Shown: piece by piece, positions 8,154 through 16,379 of the stretch
Layout: each line of letters begins with the position of its first letter
Numbering within the stretch: the stretch's first letter is position 1
Assembly: GCF_017311575.1 (NCBI RefSeq)
Contig: NZ_JAFFQY010000022.1
Span: forward strand, 62,001-126,000
Length of the DNA: 64,000 nucleotides
Origin: Roseococcus thiosulfatophilus
GTDB taxonomy: Bacteria > Pseudomonadota > Alphaproteobacteria > Acetobacterales > Acetobacteraceae
Direction of reading: 5' to 3'
Position numbers and translations under genes: made by a program
The notes under the pieces: model-generated
Database searches by the model: none
The model's input: the letters and a program-made list of their open reading frames with translations, nothing else
What the model was told of the DNA's origin: nothing

Positions 8154-9419
8154 TCAGCCCCGCACCTGCCCCGTGCCGGTGATGCGGTAGCGATAGGTGC
8201 AAAGCTGCTCCAGCCCCACCGGGCCGCGCGCGTGCATGCGGCCGGTGGCGATGCCGATCTCGGCGCCGAAGCCGAACTCGCCGCCGTCGCAGAACTGGGT
8301 GGAGGCGTTCCACAGGCCCACCGCGCTGTCGATGCCGGACAGGAAGGCCTCGGCGGCGGCGGCGTCCTCGGTGATGATGGCCTCGGTGTGCTCGCTGCCG
8401 AAGCGGCGGATGTGCGCGAGCGCGCCCTCCACCCCGTCCACCACGGCGATGCTGAGCATCGCGTCCAGCCATTCGGTGGCGAAGTCTTCGTCGGTGGCCG
8501 CGGGCAGTTCGGGGCAGATGGCGCGCGCGCGTTCGTCCGCGCGGAAGCCGCAGCCCTTGGCCGCGAGGTCCGCCACCAGCAGGGGCAGCAGGGAGGGGGC
8601 GATGGCGGCGTCCACCAGCAGCGTCTCGGTCGCGCCGCAGACGCCGGTGCGGCGCAACTTGGCGTCCAGCAAGACGGTGCGCGCCATGCCGGGGTCGGCC
8701 GCCGCATGGATGAAGCTGTGGCAGAGGCCCTCGGCATGGGCCAGCACGGGCACCCGCGCCTCCTCCAGCACGCGCGTCACCAACCCCTTGCCGCCGCGCG
8801 GGATGATGAGGTCCACCAGGCCCGACCCGCGCAGCATCGCACCCACGAAGGCGCGGTCCTGGGTGGGGGCGAGCTGGATGACGTCCTCCGGCAGCCCCAC
8901 CTCCGCCAGGCCCGCGCGCAGGCAGGCGGCGATGGCGCGGGCGGAATGGGCGCTCTCGCTGCCGCCGCGCAGGATGACGGCGGAACCGGCCTTGAGGCAC
9001 AGCGCCCCGGCATCGGCCGTCACGTTCGGGCGGCTCTCGAAGATCATGCCGATGACGCCGAGCGGCTGGGCCACGCGGGCGAAGCGCAGCCCGTTGGGGC
9101 GTGTCCATTCGGCCAGCACGCGGCCCACGGGGTCCGGAAGGGCGGCGACCTCCTCCAGCCCCTTGGCCATCGCCTCGATGCGGGCGGGGTTCAGCACCAG
9201 CCGGTCGCGGAAGGCGGCGGTCAGGCCGGGGGCGGCGTCCAGGTCGGCGGCATTGGCGGCGAGGATGGCCGCCGACTCGGCACGCAGCCGTGCCGCCGCC
9301 GCGCGCAGCGCCGCATCCTTCACCGGGCCTGGCGCGCGCGCGACGAGGGCGGCGGCGGCGCGGGCGGCGCGGCCGGCGGTGTCGAACAGGCGGGCGGCAT
9401 CATCGGTGACGGCGTTCAC
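8154..9419 (-). CDS. proA: Glutamate-5-semialdehyde dehydrogenase (gamma-glutamyl phosphate reductase)
   Basis: It reduces gamma-glutamyl phosphate to glutamate-5-semialdehyde with NADPH, the second step of proline synthesis. The 421-residue protein has the family runs PLGVIGMIFESRPNVTADA, ILRGGSE, LIIPRGGKGL, the catalytic cysteine region TGVCGATETLLVD and the C-terminal ARGPVGLEQLCTYRY. The start is a GTG at 9419. No proB is adjacent in this window. nadD follows 100 bases downstream. Confidence 0.96.
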   Translation of the reverse strand: MNAVTDDAARLFDTAGRAARAAAALVARAPGPVKDAALRAAAARLRAESAAILAANAADLDAAPGLTAAFRDRLVLNPARIEAMAKGLEEVAALPDPVGRVLAEWTRPNGLRFARVAQPLGVIGMIFESRPNVTADAGALCLKAGSAVILRGGSESAHSARAIAACLRAGLAEVGLPEDVIQLAPTQDRAFVGAMLRGSGLVDLIIPRGGKGLVTRVLEEARVPVLAHAEGLCHSFIHAAADPGMARTVLLDAKLRRTGVCGATETLLVDAAIAPSLLPLLVADLAAKGCGFRADERARAICPELPAATDEDFATEWLDAMLSIAVVDGVEGALAHIRRFGSEHTEAIITEDAAAAEAFLSGIDSAVGLWNASTQFCDGGEFGFGAEIGIATGRMHARGPVGLEQLCTYRYRITGTGQVRG

Positions 9420-9712
9420 GGGACCCTCATCTTTCGCGCCGATTCATGGCAGGCGCGCCACACCTTGTCGGGTGTCGCGACCGTTACGGCAAGGCTTTGC
9501 TTGCGCGGGGCTGGCTTGCGGGCATAGTGTCCGCGCGCCGGCATCCGGCTGGCCCAACTGGCCGGCACGCTGGAGACTATGTCCGCACGGGGCACCGCCC
9601 CGCGTCGGACACTCGTAATCTTGCCGCTTTCGGCGCGTGCCATGGGGGTGGCGGTGTCGGGGGGCCGGGGTGAAGCCCGGGACGGCAAGGCCGATTGGGG
9701 GAGTTTTCGGGG
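9420..9712. other. Divergent intergenic region
   Basis: 293 bases between the divergent proA and lytic transglycosylase genes. It must hold the promoters of both. Open frames exist on both strands but have no recognisable product and no convincing ribosome site. No clear -35/-10 pair could be picked with confidence, and no repeat of the REP-like family is present. Confidence 0.5.
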
Positions 9713-11071
9713 ATGATCTTTCAACCCATGGCACGCGCCCGCCGCCTGTCCGTGCCCGTGCTGGCGCTGGCCGCGCTGGGCGTGCTGGCGGCCTGCGGGT
9801 CGCAGCAGCAGGCGCGCACGCCGGCCGCCAGTTCCACGCAAATCCGCAGCACCACGCCGCCTGGCCCGCCCGGGGACCCCTGGGGCCCCTGGATCCGCGA
9901 GGCCTCCGCACGGTTCGACGTGCCCGAGGCCTGGATCCGCGAGGTGATGCGCCAGGAATCCGGCGGCCGCGCGCATGTCACCTCCCGCGCCGGCGCCATG
10001 GGGCTGATGCAGGTGATGCCCGCGACCTATCGCGAGTTGCAGGCCCGGCACGGGCTGGGGGATGACCCCTACCACCCCTATGACAGCATCATGGCCGGCA
10101 CCGCCTATATCCGGCAGATGTACGACCTGTTCGGCTCGCCGGCCTTCCTGGCCGCCTACAACGCCGGGCCGGGCCGGCTGGAGGGCTTCCTCTACAACCG
10201 CCGCGGCCTGCCGCCCGAGACGCGCAACTACGTCGCCCGCGTGGGCCCCGGCGTGATCCGCCACAGCCCGAGCCGCCGCGCGCCGGCCGAGATCTACGCC
10301 GCCGCCGAAATCCCGCTGCAGGTGCCGCCCGGCCCGCGCCGGATGGACGCCGCGACGCGCCTCGCCCTCGCCGAGCAGCGCCAGATCCGCGAGCAGGGCG
10401 CCATGTTCGCCAGCCGCACGCCCGCCCCGGCGCCCGCGCCGGCCGCGGCGCCGCCGGTGGTGCTGGCCTCGGCGCCTGCCCCCGCGCCGGTGATCTCGCC
10501 CAGCGGCGGGCGGGTCCTGCCCGATGGGCGCATCGTCGTCGCCGCCATGGACCCCATCCCCGACGGCTCCACGCCCGAGGGCGCGGCGCGGCTGGCCGAG
10601 TCGCAGGGCGCGCTGCCGCCGCTGTCGGACTCCGCGCCGCCGCAACTGCCGGTGGCCGCCGCCCCGGCGCCGCGCGGCCTCGGCCTGATCGGCACCGCGC
10701 AGGCCAGCACCCTGCCCGCGAGCTTCCGCCAGGCGCCGCGCCCGGCCAGCGCGCTCGTCGCGCCCGTGTTGGCCGCGCCGACCCGCACCGCGCCCACCCG
10801 CGCCACGCCCGTGGCCATGCCCCGCCCCACTGCACCAGCCGCGAGCTGGGGCGTGCAGGTGGGCGCCTTCCGCTCGCCCGAGCAGGCGCGCCGCGCGGCG
10901 GCGGCCGCCCAGACCCAGGCGCGCAGCGGCGGCATGGTGCAGGTGATGGCGGTGCAGGTGTCGCAGGGGACGCTGTTCCGCGCGCGCATCACGGGGCTGA
11001 ACCAGTCCAGCGCGCAGCAGGCCTGCGCGCGGCTGGGCCGGGGCAGCTGCTCGGTGGTCGCGCCGGAGTAA
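9713..11071 (+). CDS. Lytic transglycosylase lipoprotein with SLT and SPOR domains
   Basis: A periplasmic murein-cleaving lipoprotein. The signal peptide ARARRLSVPVLALAALGVLAAC ends in a lipobox (LAAC), predicting lipidation on the cysteine. The SLT (goose-lysozyme-like) domain covers about residues 50-170, with catalytic glutamate in RQESGG, then GAMGLMQVMPATY and AYNAGPGRL. A long Pro/Ala linker of about 150 residues leads to a C-terminal SPOR domain (GVQVGAFRSPEQARRAA to FRARITGL), which in other proteins binds denuded septal glycan. The start could be ATG 9713 (GGGGGAG upstream) or ATG 9728. The C-terminus lies against the convergent hldE gene with a shared hairpin. Confidence 0.92.
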   Translation: MIFQPMARARRLSVPVLALAALGVLAACGSQQQARTPAASSTQIRSTTPPGPPGDPWGPWIREASARFDVPEAWIREVMRQESGGRAHVTSRAGAMGLMQVMPATYRELQARHGLGDDPYHPYDSIMAGTAYIRQMYDLFGSPAFLAAYNAGPGRLEGFLYNRRGLPPETRNYVARVGPGVIRHSPSRRAPAEIYAAAEIPLQVPPGPRRMDAATRLALAEQRQIREQGAMFASRTPAPAPAPAAAPPVVLASAPAPAPVISPSGGRVLPDGRIVVAAMDPIPDGSTPEGAARLAESQGALPPLSDSAPPQLPVAAAPAPRGLGLIGTAQASTLPASFRQAPRPASALVAPVLAAPTRTAPTRATPVAMPRPTAPAASWGVQVGAFRSPEQARRAAAAAQTQARSGGMVQVMAVQVSQGTLFRARITGLNQSSAQQACARLGRGSCSVVAPE

Positions 11072-11079
11072 GGGAAATG

Positions 11080-11102
11080 GCTGCCGGGCTCAGCCCGGCA
11101 GC
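11080..11102. terminator. Bidirectional hairpin between convergent genes
   Basis: A perfect ten-base stem GCTGCCGGGC / GCCCGGCAGC with a three-base loop. The loop is the TGA stop codon of hldE read on the minus strand, so the hairpin lies partly inside that gene. It has no long T-run. The position between convergent stops suggests termination in both directions. Confidence 0.6.
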
Positions 11103-12478
11103 TTCACCTGGCCGCCCCATTCGCTGAGCAGGGCGGTCAGGCGCGGATCGTCATCCGCCGCCATCACCACATCGGGGCGCAGCAGGCGCAGCGTGTCCTC
11201 GCCGCCGGCGCCGGCGCCCACGGCCACCAGGTCCACCTCCGGCCGCTCGGCCATCTCGCCGGCCCAGATGCTCTCATCCTCAACGCCCACCAGCAGGCGG
11301 TCGCACCAGCGGCGCGCCTCCTGCGTGATGGTCTCGGGGCAGGGGCTGCCATTGGCGGGCAGGAAGCCGATGCGCCAGCCGCGATGGCGCCAGCGCTCGA
11401 TCACCTCGACGGCCAGGGGCAGGGAGACGAGCTTGCGTGCGGCGCCCCGGCCGGGGGTCAGCCCCTCCAGCAGCTCATCCGTGCGGACCACGGCGATGCC
11501 CGACTTCCGGCTGACGATGCCGAGCGAGAGCGCCGCCAGCCGCGCGCAGCCCGCCAGCGACAGGCCCGAGGCCAGCCCCGCCGCGACCGCCGCCACCACG
11601 GCATCCCCGCCGCCGGCCGGGTCATGCACCTCGGACGCCTCCGCGCGGAAATGGCGCACCGTCTCGCTGCCATCGGGTTCCACCTGCAGCAACGTCAGCC
11701 CATCCGGCACGCGGGGCACCAGCACCGCGCCGAAACCATGCTTGCGGCTGAGGATGGAGGCGGCGATGGCGGCACTCGTCTCGTCATTCACGGCCATGCC
11801 GGTCTCGGCGGCCAGCTCATCCGGCTCGGGCATGATGAGGTCGGCCCCGGCGAAGCGCGAATGGTCGCCGCCCTTGGGGTCCACCACCACGCGGCGCCCG
11901 GCGGCGCGGGCCGCGGCGATGAGGCGCGCGGGGATGTCGCCCGCCAGCACGCCCTTGCCATAGTCGGACAGCACGACGGTGCTGGTGGCCGCCACCGCGT
12001 CGGTCGCGATCTTGATGAGGCGGTCGGCCAGGCGAGGGTGGATGGGCTGGGCCTCCTCGCGGTCGGCGCGGAGCATGTGCTGCCCGCCGGCCAGGAAGCG
12101 CGTCTTGGTGGTGGTGGTGCGGCCGCCCTGCACCAGCAGCCACGGCTCCACCCGCAACTGCCCGCCGATGAGGCCCGTCAGGTCGCTGCCCGCCGCGTCG
12201 TCGCCCACCAGCGAGACGAAGGCCACGGCCGCCCCCAGCGCGGTCAGGTTGCGCACCACATTGCCCGCGCCGCCCGGCAGCGCCACCTCACGGTCGATGT
12301 TGAGCACGGGCACCGGGGCCTCGGGGCTGACGCGGCTCACGGTGCCGAAGATGTAGCGGTCCACCATGGCGTCGCCCACCACCAGCACGGCGGTGCGGGA
12401 GAGGTTGTTCACGGCCTCCGCCAGTTCGGCGGGGCTGACCGCATCGCGTCCGGCTTGGGACATCGGGTCAAAAACCAT
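11090..12478 (-). CDS. HldE-type heptose kinase with degenerate adenylyltransferase half
   Basis: The N-terminal ~340 residues are a PfkB/ribokinase-fold D-glycero-beta-D-manno-heptose-7-phosphate kinase, used to make ADP-heptose for lipopolysaccharide core. Visible are VVGDAMVDRYIFGTVSRVSP, PGGAGNV and the catalytic loop DPAGGGDAVVA, with the base aspartate D292 kept (usually GAGD). The last ~95 residues align with the HldE adenylyltransferase domain (GWRIGFLPANG, CDRLLVGVEDES, LRPDVVMAADD), but the FDLLHPGH nucleotide-binding motif is absent and reads SPCPETIT. That half is therefore probably inactive. ATG 12478 is chosen because TTAGGA lies seven bases upstream. Length 462 is close to normal HldE. 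Confidence 0.87.
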   Translation of the reverse strand: MVFDPMSQAGRDAVSPAELAEAVNNLSRTAVLVVGDAMVDRYIFGTVSRVSPEAPVPVLNIDREVALPGGAGNVVRNLTALGAAVAFVSLVGDDAAGSDLTGLIGGQLRVEPWLLVQGGRTTTTKTRFLAGGQHMLRADREEAQPIHPRLADRLIKIATDAVAATSTVVLSDYGKGVLAGDIPARLIAAARAAGRRVVVDPKGGDHSRFAGADLIMPEPDELAAETGMAVNDETSAAIAASILSRKHGFGAVLVPRVPDGLTLLQVEPDGSETVRHFRAEASEVHDPAGGGDAVVAAVAAGLASGLSLAGCARLAALSLGIVSRKSGIAVVRTDELLEGLTPGRGAARKLVSLPLAVEVIERWRHRGWRIGFLPANGSPCPETITQEARRWCDRLLVGVEDESIWAGEMAERPEVDLVAVGAGAGGEDTLRLLRPDVVMAADDDPRLTALLSEWGGQVKLPG

Positions 12479-12684
12479 GGATTTTCCTAACCCGCCGGGA
12501 GGTGCCAGCGCAACATATAGTGACGAAACATGTCCGCCGGGCGGCGGCACGTTTCCTTAACGACTTTCGCAGACAAAGGGTGCGGGCAGAAGGCCCGCGC
12601 GACGGATGGCCGCCGCGCCACCGACGGGGCATCCACCATGGCGCCACCGCAATCCGGCCACGACGCCCGGCGCGCGTCGTGCTC
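12479..12684. other. Divergent promoter region between hldE and the GGDEF-EAL-like pair
   Basis: 206 bases between divergent genes. It contains the only AT-rich pocket nearby (AACATATAGTGACGAAACATG, about 12512-12532), a plausible -10 area for one or both directions. A short inverted repeat CGACGC/GCGTCG sits just upstream of the ATG at 12685, which has no clear ribosome-binding site. Confidence 0.4.
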
Positions 12685-13611
12685 ATGAAGACCGCCATCA
12701 CCGATGTGCGGGCGACGCTGCGCGCCCTGCCGCCGGGCAGCCTGGTGCTGACCATGCCCGACCTGCCCGACCCGATGGCACGGCGCGTCGCCCTCGCCTT
12801 CCTGGAGGAAGCGGCGGCCCAGGGCGGCGGCCATGTCCTGCCCTGGCCGCGCGGCGCGCAGTTGCTGCTGGGCGCCGCGCCCGGCGCCGCCGCCCGCGCC
12901 AGCGAGGCGCTGGGCCGGCTCATCGGCGCCCGCCCCGCCACCTGGACCCTGCCCGGCGACGCCGCGGAGCTGGATGCCTGGCTGGACGGCCTTTCCCCAC
13001 CCGCGCCGCAGCCCACGAGCCTCGTGGCGCTGGAAGCGCTTTGCGCCGCCCTGCCGGTGGAGGAGGTCGCCCGGCTCTCCTTCTTCGCGGAGGGGCCCGA
13101 CCCCCGGCCCGTGGCGCAGCGGCTGGCGCCGGCCGACCTGGCCCTGGAAGACCCGGACCTGCGCGCCCAGGCCCGCGCCCTGCTCTGCCGTCGCGTGCTG
13201 GCGGCGCTGACCGATCCGGCGTTGCGGGGCCGGCTGCCCGCGCTCCGCCCCGGGCTGCGCCTGCTGCTCGACCTGCCGCTGGCGGGATTGCCGGGCAGTC
13301 GGATGGTGGGCGGCGGCAGGAGTGGGCGGGCCACCCCCATCGCGCTGCTCCCGCTGGCCGCGCTGGCGGAGCCGCGCTTTCCCGCCCTCGCGCAAGATCT
13401 GGCGGCGGCGGGCTGGCACACGGGCTTTGTCAGCAGGGATGCGGAGGCGGTGGGGCTGCTCGCGGGAGGCGGCTATGCGCTGGCGGCCCCGCCACCCGCG
13501 GCGCCGCCAGCCCTGCCCCCCTCGGGGGATGCGCCGCTCTTCATCGCCCTCGGCCGCGACATCCCCGCCTGGTGCCGCGCGCCCGGCCTGTTGTGGGAGG
13601 TGCCGGCATGA
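12685..13611 (+). CDS. Uncharacterised protein, paralogue of the next gene (degenerate GGDEF-EAL-like)
   Basis: 308 residues with no known catalytic motif. Aligning it by eye with the next protein shows the same plan. LVLTMPDLPDPMARRVALAF to LLLGAAPGAAARASEALGRL (residues 20-79) matches residues 36-100 there. LSFFAEGPDPRPVAQRLAPA followed by LCRRVLAALTD (131-177) matches the EAL entry region. TPIALLPLAALAEP to AAAGWHTGFVSRDAEAV (217-256) matches the barrel strands around the EAL DDFG position. No GGDEF, EAL or DDFG-type catalytic residue remains. Start ATG 12685 (MKTAITDV); the longer open frame upstream is Arg-rich and unlikely to be translated. It ends in an ATGA overlap with its paralogue, so the two are probably made together. 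The function is unknown. Confidence 0.7.
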   Translation: MKTAITDVRATLRALPPGSLVLTMPDLPDPMARRVALAFLEEAAAQGGGHVLPWPRGAQLLLGAAPGAAARASEALGRLIGARPATWTLPGDAAELDAWLDGLSPPAPQPTSLVALEALCAALPVEEVARLSFFAEGPDPRPVAQRLAPADLALEDPDLRAQARALLCRRVLAALTDPALRGRLPALRPGLRLLLDLPLAGLPGSRMVGGGRSGRATPIALLPLAALAEPRFPALAQDLAAAGWHTGFVSRDAEAVGLLAGGGYALAAPPPAAPPALPPSGDAPLFIALGRDIPAWCRAPGLLWEVPA

Positions 13612-14765
13612 GCGTCGCCCTTCCCGGCCCCGAGGTCGGGCCGCAGGCCGAGGCGCTGGCCCTGGCCGCCCTGGTGCGCGACTGCGTGACATCGGGCGTC
13701 GAGCGGCGGACGCTGCACCTGCGCCTCTCCGCCCTGCCCGAGGCGCTGCGCGAAGCCCGTCACCGGCAGATGATCGACGAGGTGCTGGCCCCGGTCATGC
13801 GCCCCACCCGCGCGCGCCGCTTCGAACTGCCGGGGGGTGATCTCGTCATCGTCTCGCCACCGCCCGGCCAGCACCTGGAGGAGGTGCACGCCGCCCTCTC
13901 CCGCCTGCTGCCCGAGGCGCCGGACGGGCCGCTCTCCACCACGATGCGCCTGCCGGCGGAGGGGGCGCGGCTGCTCTCCGTGGTCGAGGGGGCCATGGGG
14001 CTGGTGCTGCGGCGCGAGCCCGCCGCCCGCCCTGACGCCCTGCCGCCACCCTCCGCCGCCGACCTGGACGCCGCGCTGCGCGCCCTGGCGACGGCCGACC
14101 TCGCCGCCTCGCTTCGCAGCCACCCCATCTGGCGCCTGGGCGATGGCCAGGCCACGCCCACCCCGCTCTGGACCGAGACGCGCGTCCACCTCCCCGACCT
14201 GATGGAGCGGCTGCTGCCCGGCGCCTCGCTGGCCGGCGCGCCGGCGCTGGGGCGGCTGTTCCGCCGCGCGGCCGAGCGGCGCCTGCTGGCCGATCTCGCC
14301 AGGCCGCAGGTCGCCCGCGCCATGGACCCGGCCTGCCTGCCGCTCAGCCTTGGTTCCGTGATGGAGGCCGAGGGGCTGCGCTTCGACGCCGCGCTGGGGC
14401 CGGTGGGGCGTGAGCAGCTCGTCATCTGCGTGCCGCTCTCCGATGTGCTGGCGGACCCCGGGGGGGCGGCGCTGGCCGCGCGGCTGGCGCGGGAACGCGG
14501 CTGGACGCTCGGCCTCGATGAACTGGAGCCCTGGCACCTCGCGCGCATTGACCTGCGCGCGCTGGACCCCGGCCTAGTGCGGCTGCGCTTCCGGGCCGAA
14601 TGGCTGGCGGGCAGCGCGGCGGAACGCGCCGCCCTCGACGCGACCCTGCCCAAGGACCGTGACCGGGTGGTGCTGATGGGCGCCGATGCGCCGGTGGCCA
14701 TCGCCTGGGCCTGGCAGCGCGGCATCACCGCCTTCATGGGGAAGGTGCTGGACGCGCGGCGTTGA
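13608..14765 (+). CDS. Putative degenerate GGDEF-EAL protein (catalytically dead)
   Basis: 385 residues. Residues ~30-130 look like a decayed GGDEF domain: FELPGGDLVIVSPPPGQHLE (72-91) sits where LGGDEFVVLLP normally occurs. Residues ~185-385 follow the EAL fold order. LPDLMERLLPGASLAGAPAL matches the PxxFIPLAEETGLI stretch, PLSLGSVM matches SVNLSxxQL, QLVICVPLSDVLADP matches ELTESxxLxD, WTLGLDEL matches LALDDFG, LARIDLRALDPGLVRLRF matches LxxLPVDxLKID, and VVLMGADA to GITAFMGKVLD matches VVAEGVE to GYLFGRP. The acidic metal ligands and catalytic lysine are not kept, so c-di-GMP hydrolysis is unlikely; nucleotide sensing or scaffolding is possible. This is a fold inference by eye. It overlaps the upstream gene by four bases; an ABC exporter follows 40 bases on. 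Confidence 0.6.
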   Translation: MSVALPGPEVGPQAEALALAALVRDCVTSGVERRTLHLRLSALPEALREARHRQMIDEVLAPVMRPTRARRFELPGGDLVIVSPPPGQHLEEVHAALSRLLPEAPDGPLSTTMRLPAEGARLLSVVEGAMGLVLRREPAARPDALPPPSAADLDAALRALATADLAASLRSHPIWRLGDGQATPTPLWTETRVHLPDLMERLLPGASLAGAPALGRLFRRAAERRLLADLARPQVARAMDPACLPLSLGSVMEAEGLRFDAALGPVGREQLVICVPLSDVLADPGGAALAARLARERGWTLGLDELEPWHLARIDLRALDPGLVRLRFRAEWLAGSAAERAALDATLPKDRDRVVLMGADAPVAIAWAWQRGITAFMGKVLDARR

Positions 14766-14805
14766 CCTGCACGGCAAGCATGGCCCCGGGGGTGTGCCGG
14801 AGAGC

Positions 14806-15576
14806 ATGTCGGCGCATATCTGGGGCGTGACCCATGCCCTGACCGTCGAGAACCTCGTCAAGCGCTATGCCCCCGGCCGCCCCCCGGCCGTGGACGGGCT
14901 GAGCTTCACCCTCACCGCCGGCACCACGCTCGGCCTGCTGGGCGGCAATGGCGCGGGCAAGACCACCACCATCGCCATGCTGCTGGGGCTGCTGCTGCCG
15001 ACCTCGGGGCGCGTCGTGGCGCTGGGGCATGACATGGCGACGGACCGTTTCGCGGCGCTGGCGCGGATGAATTTTTCGTCCCCCTATATCTCCCTGCCGC
15101 ACAAGCTGTCGGTGCGGGAGAACCTGCGGGTCTACGGGCATCTCTACGGCGTGCGGGGGCTGGAGGCGCGCATCGCCCGCCTCGCCGAGGAATTGCAGCT
15201 GACCGATTTCATCGAACGCCCGGCGGGGGACCTGTCCGCGGGGCAGAAGACGCGCGTGGCGCTGGCCAAGGCGCTGATCAACACACCTGCCCTGCTGCTG
15301 TTGGATGAGCCCACCGCCAGCCTCGACCCCGACACGGGCGACTGGGTCCGCACCCGGCTGGAGCGCTATCGGGACGAGACGGGCTGCGCCATCCTGCTCG
15401 CCAGCCACAACATGGCGGAGGTGGAGCGGCTCTGCGGCCATGTGCTGATGCTCAAGCAGGGGCGCGTCGTGGACCAGGGCAGCCCGGACGACCTCATCGC
15501 CCGCTACGGGCGGGACGATCTGGAGCAGGTGTTTCTCGACATCGCGCGCGGCACCCGCGCGGAGGCCCTGGCATGA
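14806..15576 (+). CDS. ABC-2 type exporter, ATP-binding subunit
   Basis: A 256-residue ATPase. Motifs in order are Walker A GGNGAGKTT (about residue 45), the ABC signature LSAGQ, Walker B LLLLDEPTASLDP and the H-loop SHNMAEVERLC. The arrangement with a single ABC-2 permease and the sequence type (LTVENLVKRYAPGRPPAVDG) suggest export of a polysaccharide, lipid, drug or small molecule; substrate unknown. The ATG at 14806 is chosen, with GGAGAG about four bases upstream; a GTG at 14827 is an alternative. It overlaps the permease gene by ATGA. Confidence 0.93.
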   Translation: MSAHIWGVTHALTVENLVKRYAPGRPPAVDGLSFTLTAGTTLGLLGGNGAGKTTTIAMLLGLLLPTSGRVVALGHDMATDRFAALARMNFSSPYISLPHKLSVRENLRVYGHLYGVRGLEARIARLAEELQLTDFIERPAGDLSAGQKTRVALAKALINTPALLLLDEPTASLDPDTGDWVRTRLERYRDETGCAILLASHNMAEVERLCGHVLMLKQGRVVDQGSPDDLIARYGRDDLEQVFLDIARGTRAEALA

Positions 15577-16376
15577 ACGCCGCCGCGCTGCGCCGCGTCT
15601 GGGGCCTGGTCTACCGGCACCTCGCGCTGTTCCGTCGCTCGCCGCCGCGCATCATCGAGCTGATGTACTGGCCCGCGCTTCAGATGGTGGTGTGGGGCTT
15701 CGTCACCGCCTACCTGGCCGGATTGCAGAACGACGTGACCAGCATCGCGGCCGGCGTGCTGATCGGCGGCGTGCTGCTGTGGGAGGCGGCGCTGCGGAGC
15801 CAGATGGGCTTCTCCATCTCCTTCCTGGAGGAGATCTGGTCGCGCAACCTGGGCCACATCTTCGTTTCGCCCATAAGGCCCGCCGAGATGGTGGCGGCGC
15901 TGATGACCATGAGCCTGCTGCGCGCCATGGTGGGCGTGATCCCGGCCATGGGGCTGGCCTGGGTGCTCTACGCCTTCAACATCTTCTCCATGGGGCCGGT
16001 GCTGGTGGCCTTCTTCGCCGCGCTGATCCTGATGGGCTGGGCGGTGGCGCTGGGCGTGACCTCGCTGATCCTGCGCTATGGCGCGGGGGCGGAGGCGCTG
16101 GCCTGGTCCGTGCTGTTCGGCATCACGCCCTTCGCCTGCGTCTTCTACCCGGTGGCGGTGCTGCCGGTGTGGCTGCAGCCCGTGGCGCTGATCCTGCCGG
16201 CCGCGCATGTCTTCGAGGGGATGCGCGCCGCGCTGACGCAGGGGGTCATCGCCTGGGACCATCTGGCCGCGGCCTATGCGCTGAACCTCGTCTGGATCAC
16301 GGGCATGGCGGCGCTGTTCATGGGGCAGCTGCGCGGCGCGCGGGTGCGGGGCGCGTTGCTGAACATTGGCGAATAG
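15573..16376 (+). CDS. ABC-2 type exporter, permease subunit
   Basis: A 267-residue inner-membrane protein with about six transmembrane segments, translationally coupled to the ATPase by ATGA. The N-terminal cytoplasmic RRVWGLVYRHLALFRRSPP followed by RIIELMYWPALQMVVWGFV is typical of ABC-2 permeases, as is the re-entrant region before the last two helices (FGITPFACVFYPVAVLPVWL, LPAAHVFEGMRA). The substrate is not predictable. It nearly abuts the convergent acyltransferase gene. Confidence 0.9.
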   Translation: MNAAALRRVWGLVYRHLALFRRSPPRIIELMYWPALQMVVWGFVTAYLAGLQNDVTSIAAGVLIGGVLLWEAALRSQMGFSISFLEEIWSRNLGHIFVSPIRPAEMVAALMTMSLLRAMVGVIPAMGLAWVLYAFNIFSMGPVLVAFFAALILMGWAVALGVTSLILRYGAGAEALAWSVLFGITPFACVFYPVAVLPVWLQPVALILPAAHVFEGMRAALTQGVIAWDHLAAAYALNLVWITGMAALFMGQLRGARVRGALLNIGE

Positions 16377-16379
16377 GGC

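Noticed and set aside
9446-9673. Small frame (75 codons) in the proA/transglycosylase spacer
   Set aside because: No ribosome-binding site, no recognisable domain, and it overlaps the region that must hold both promoters.
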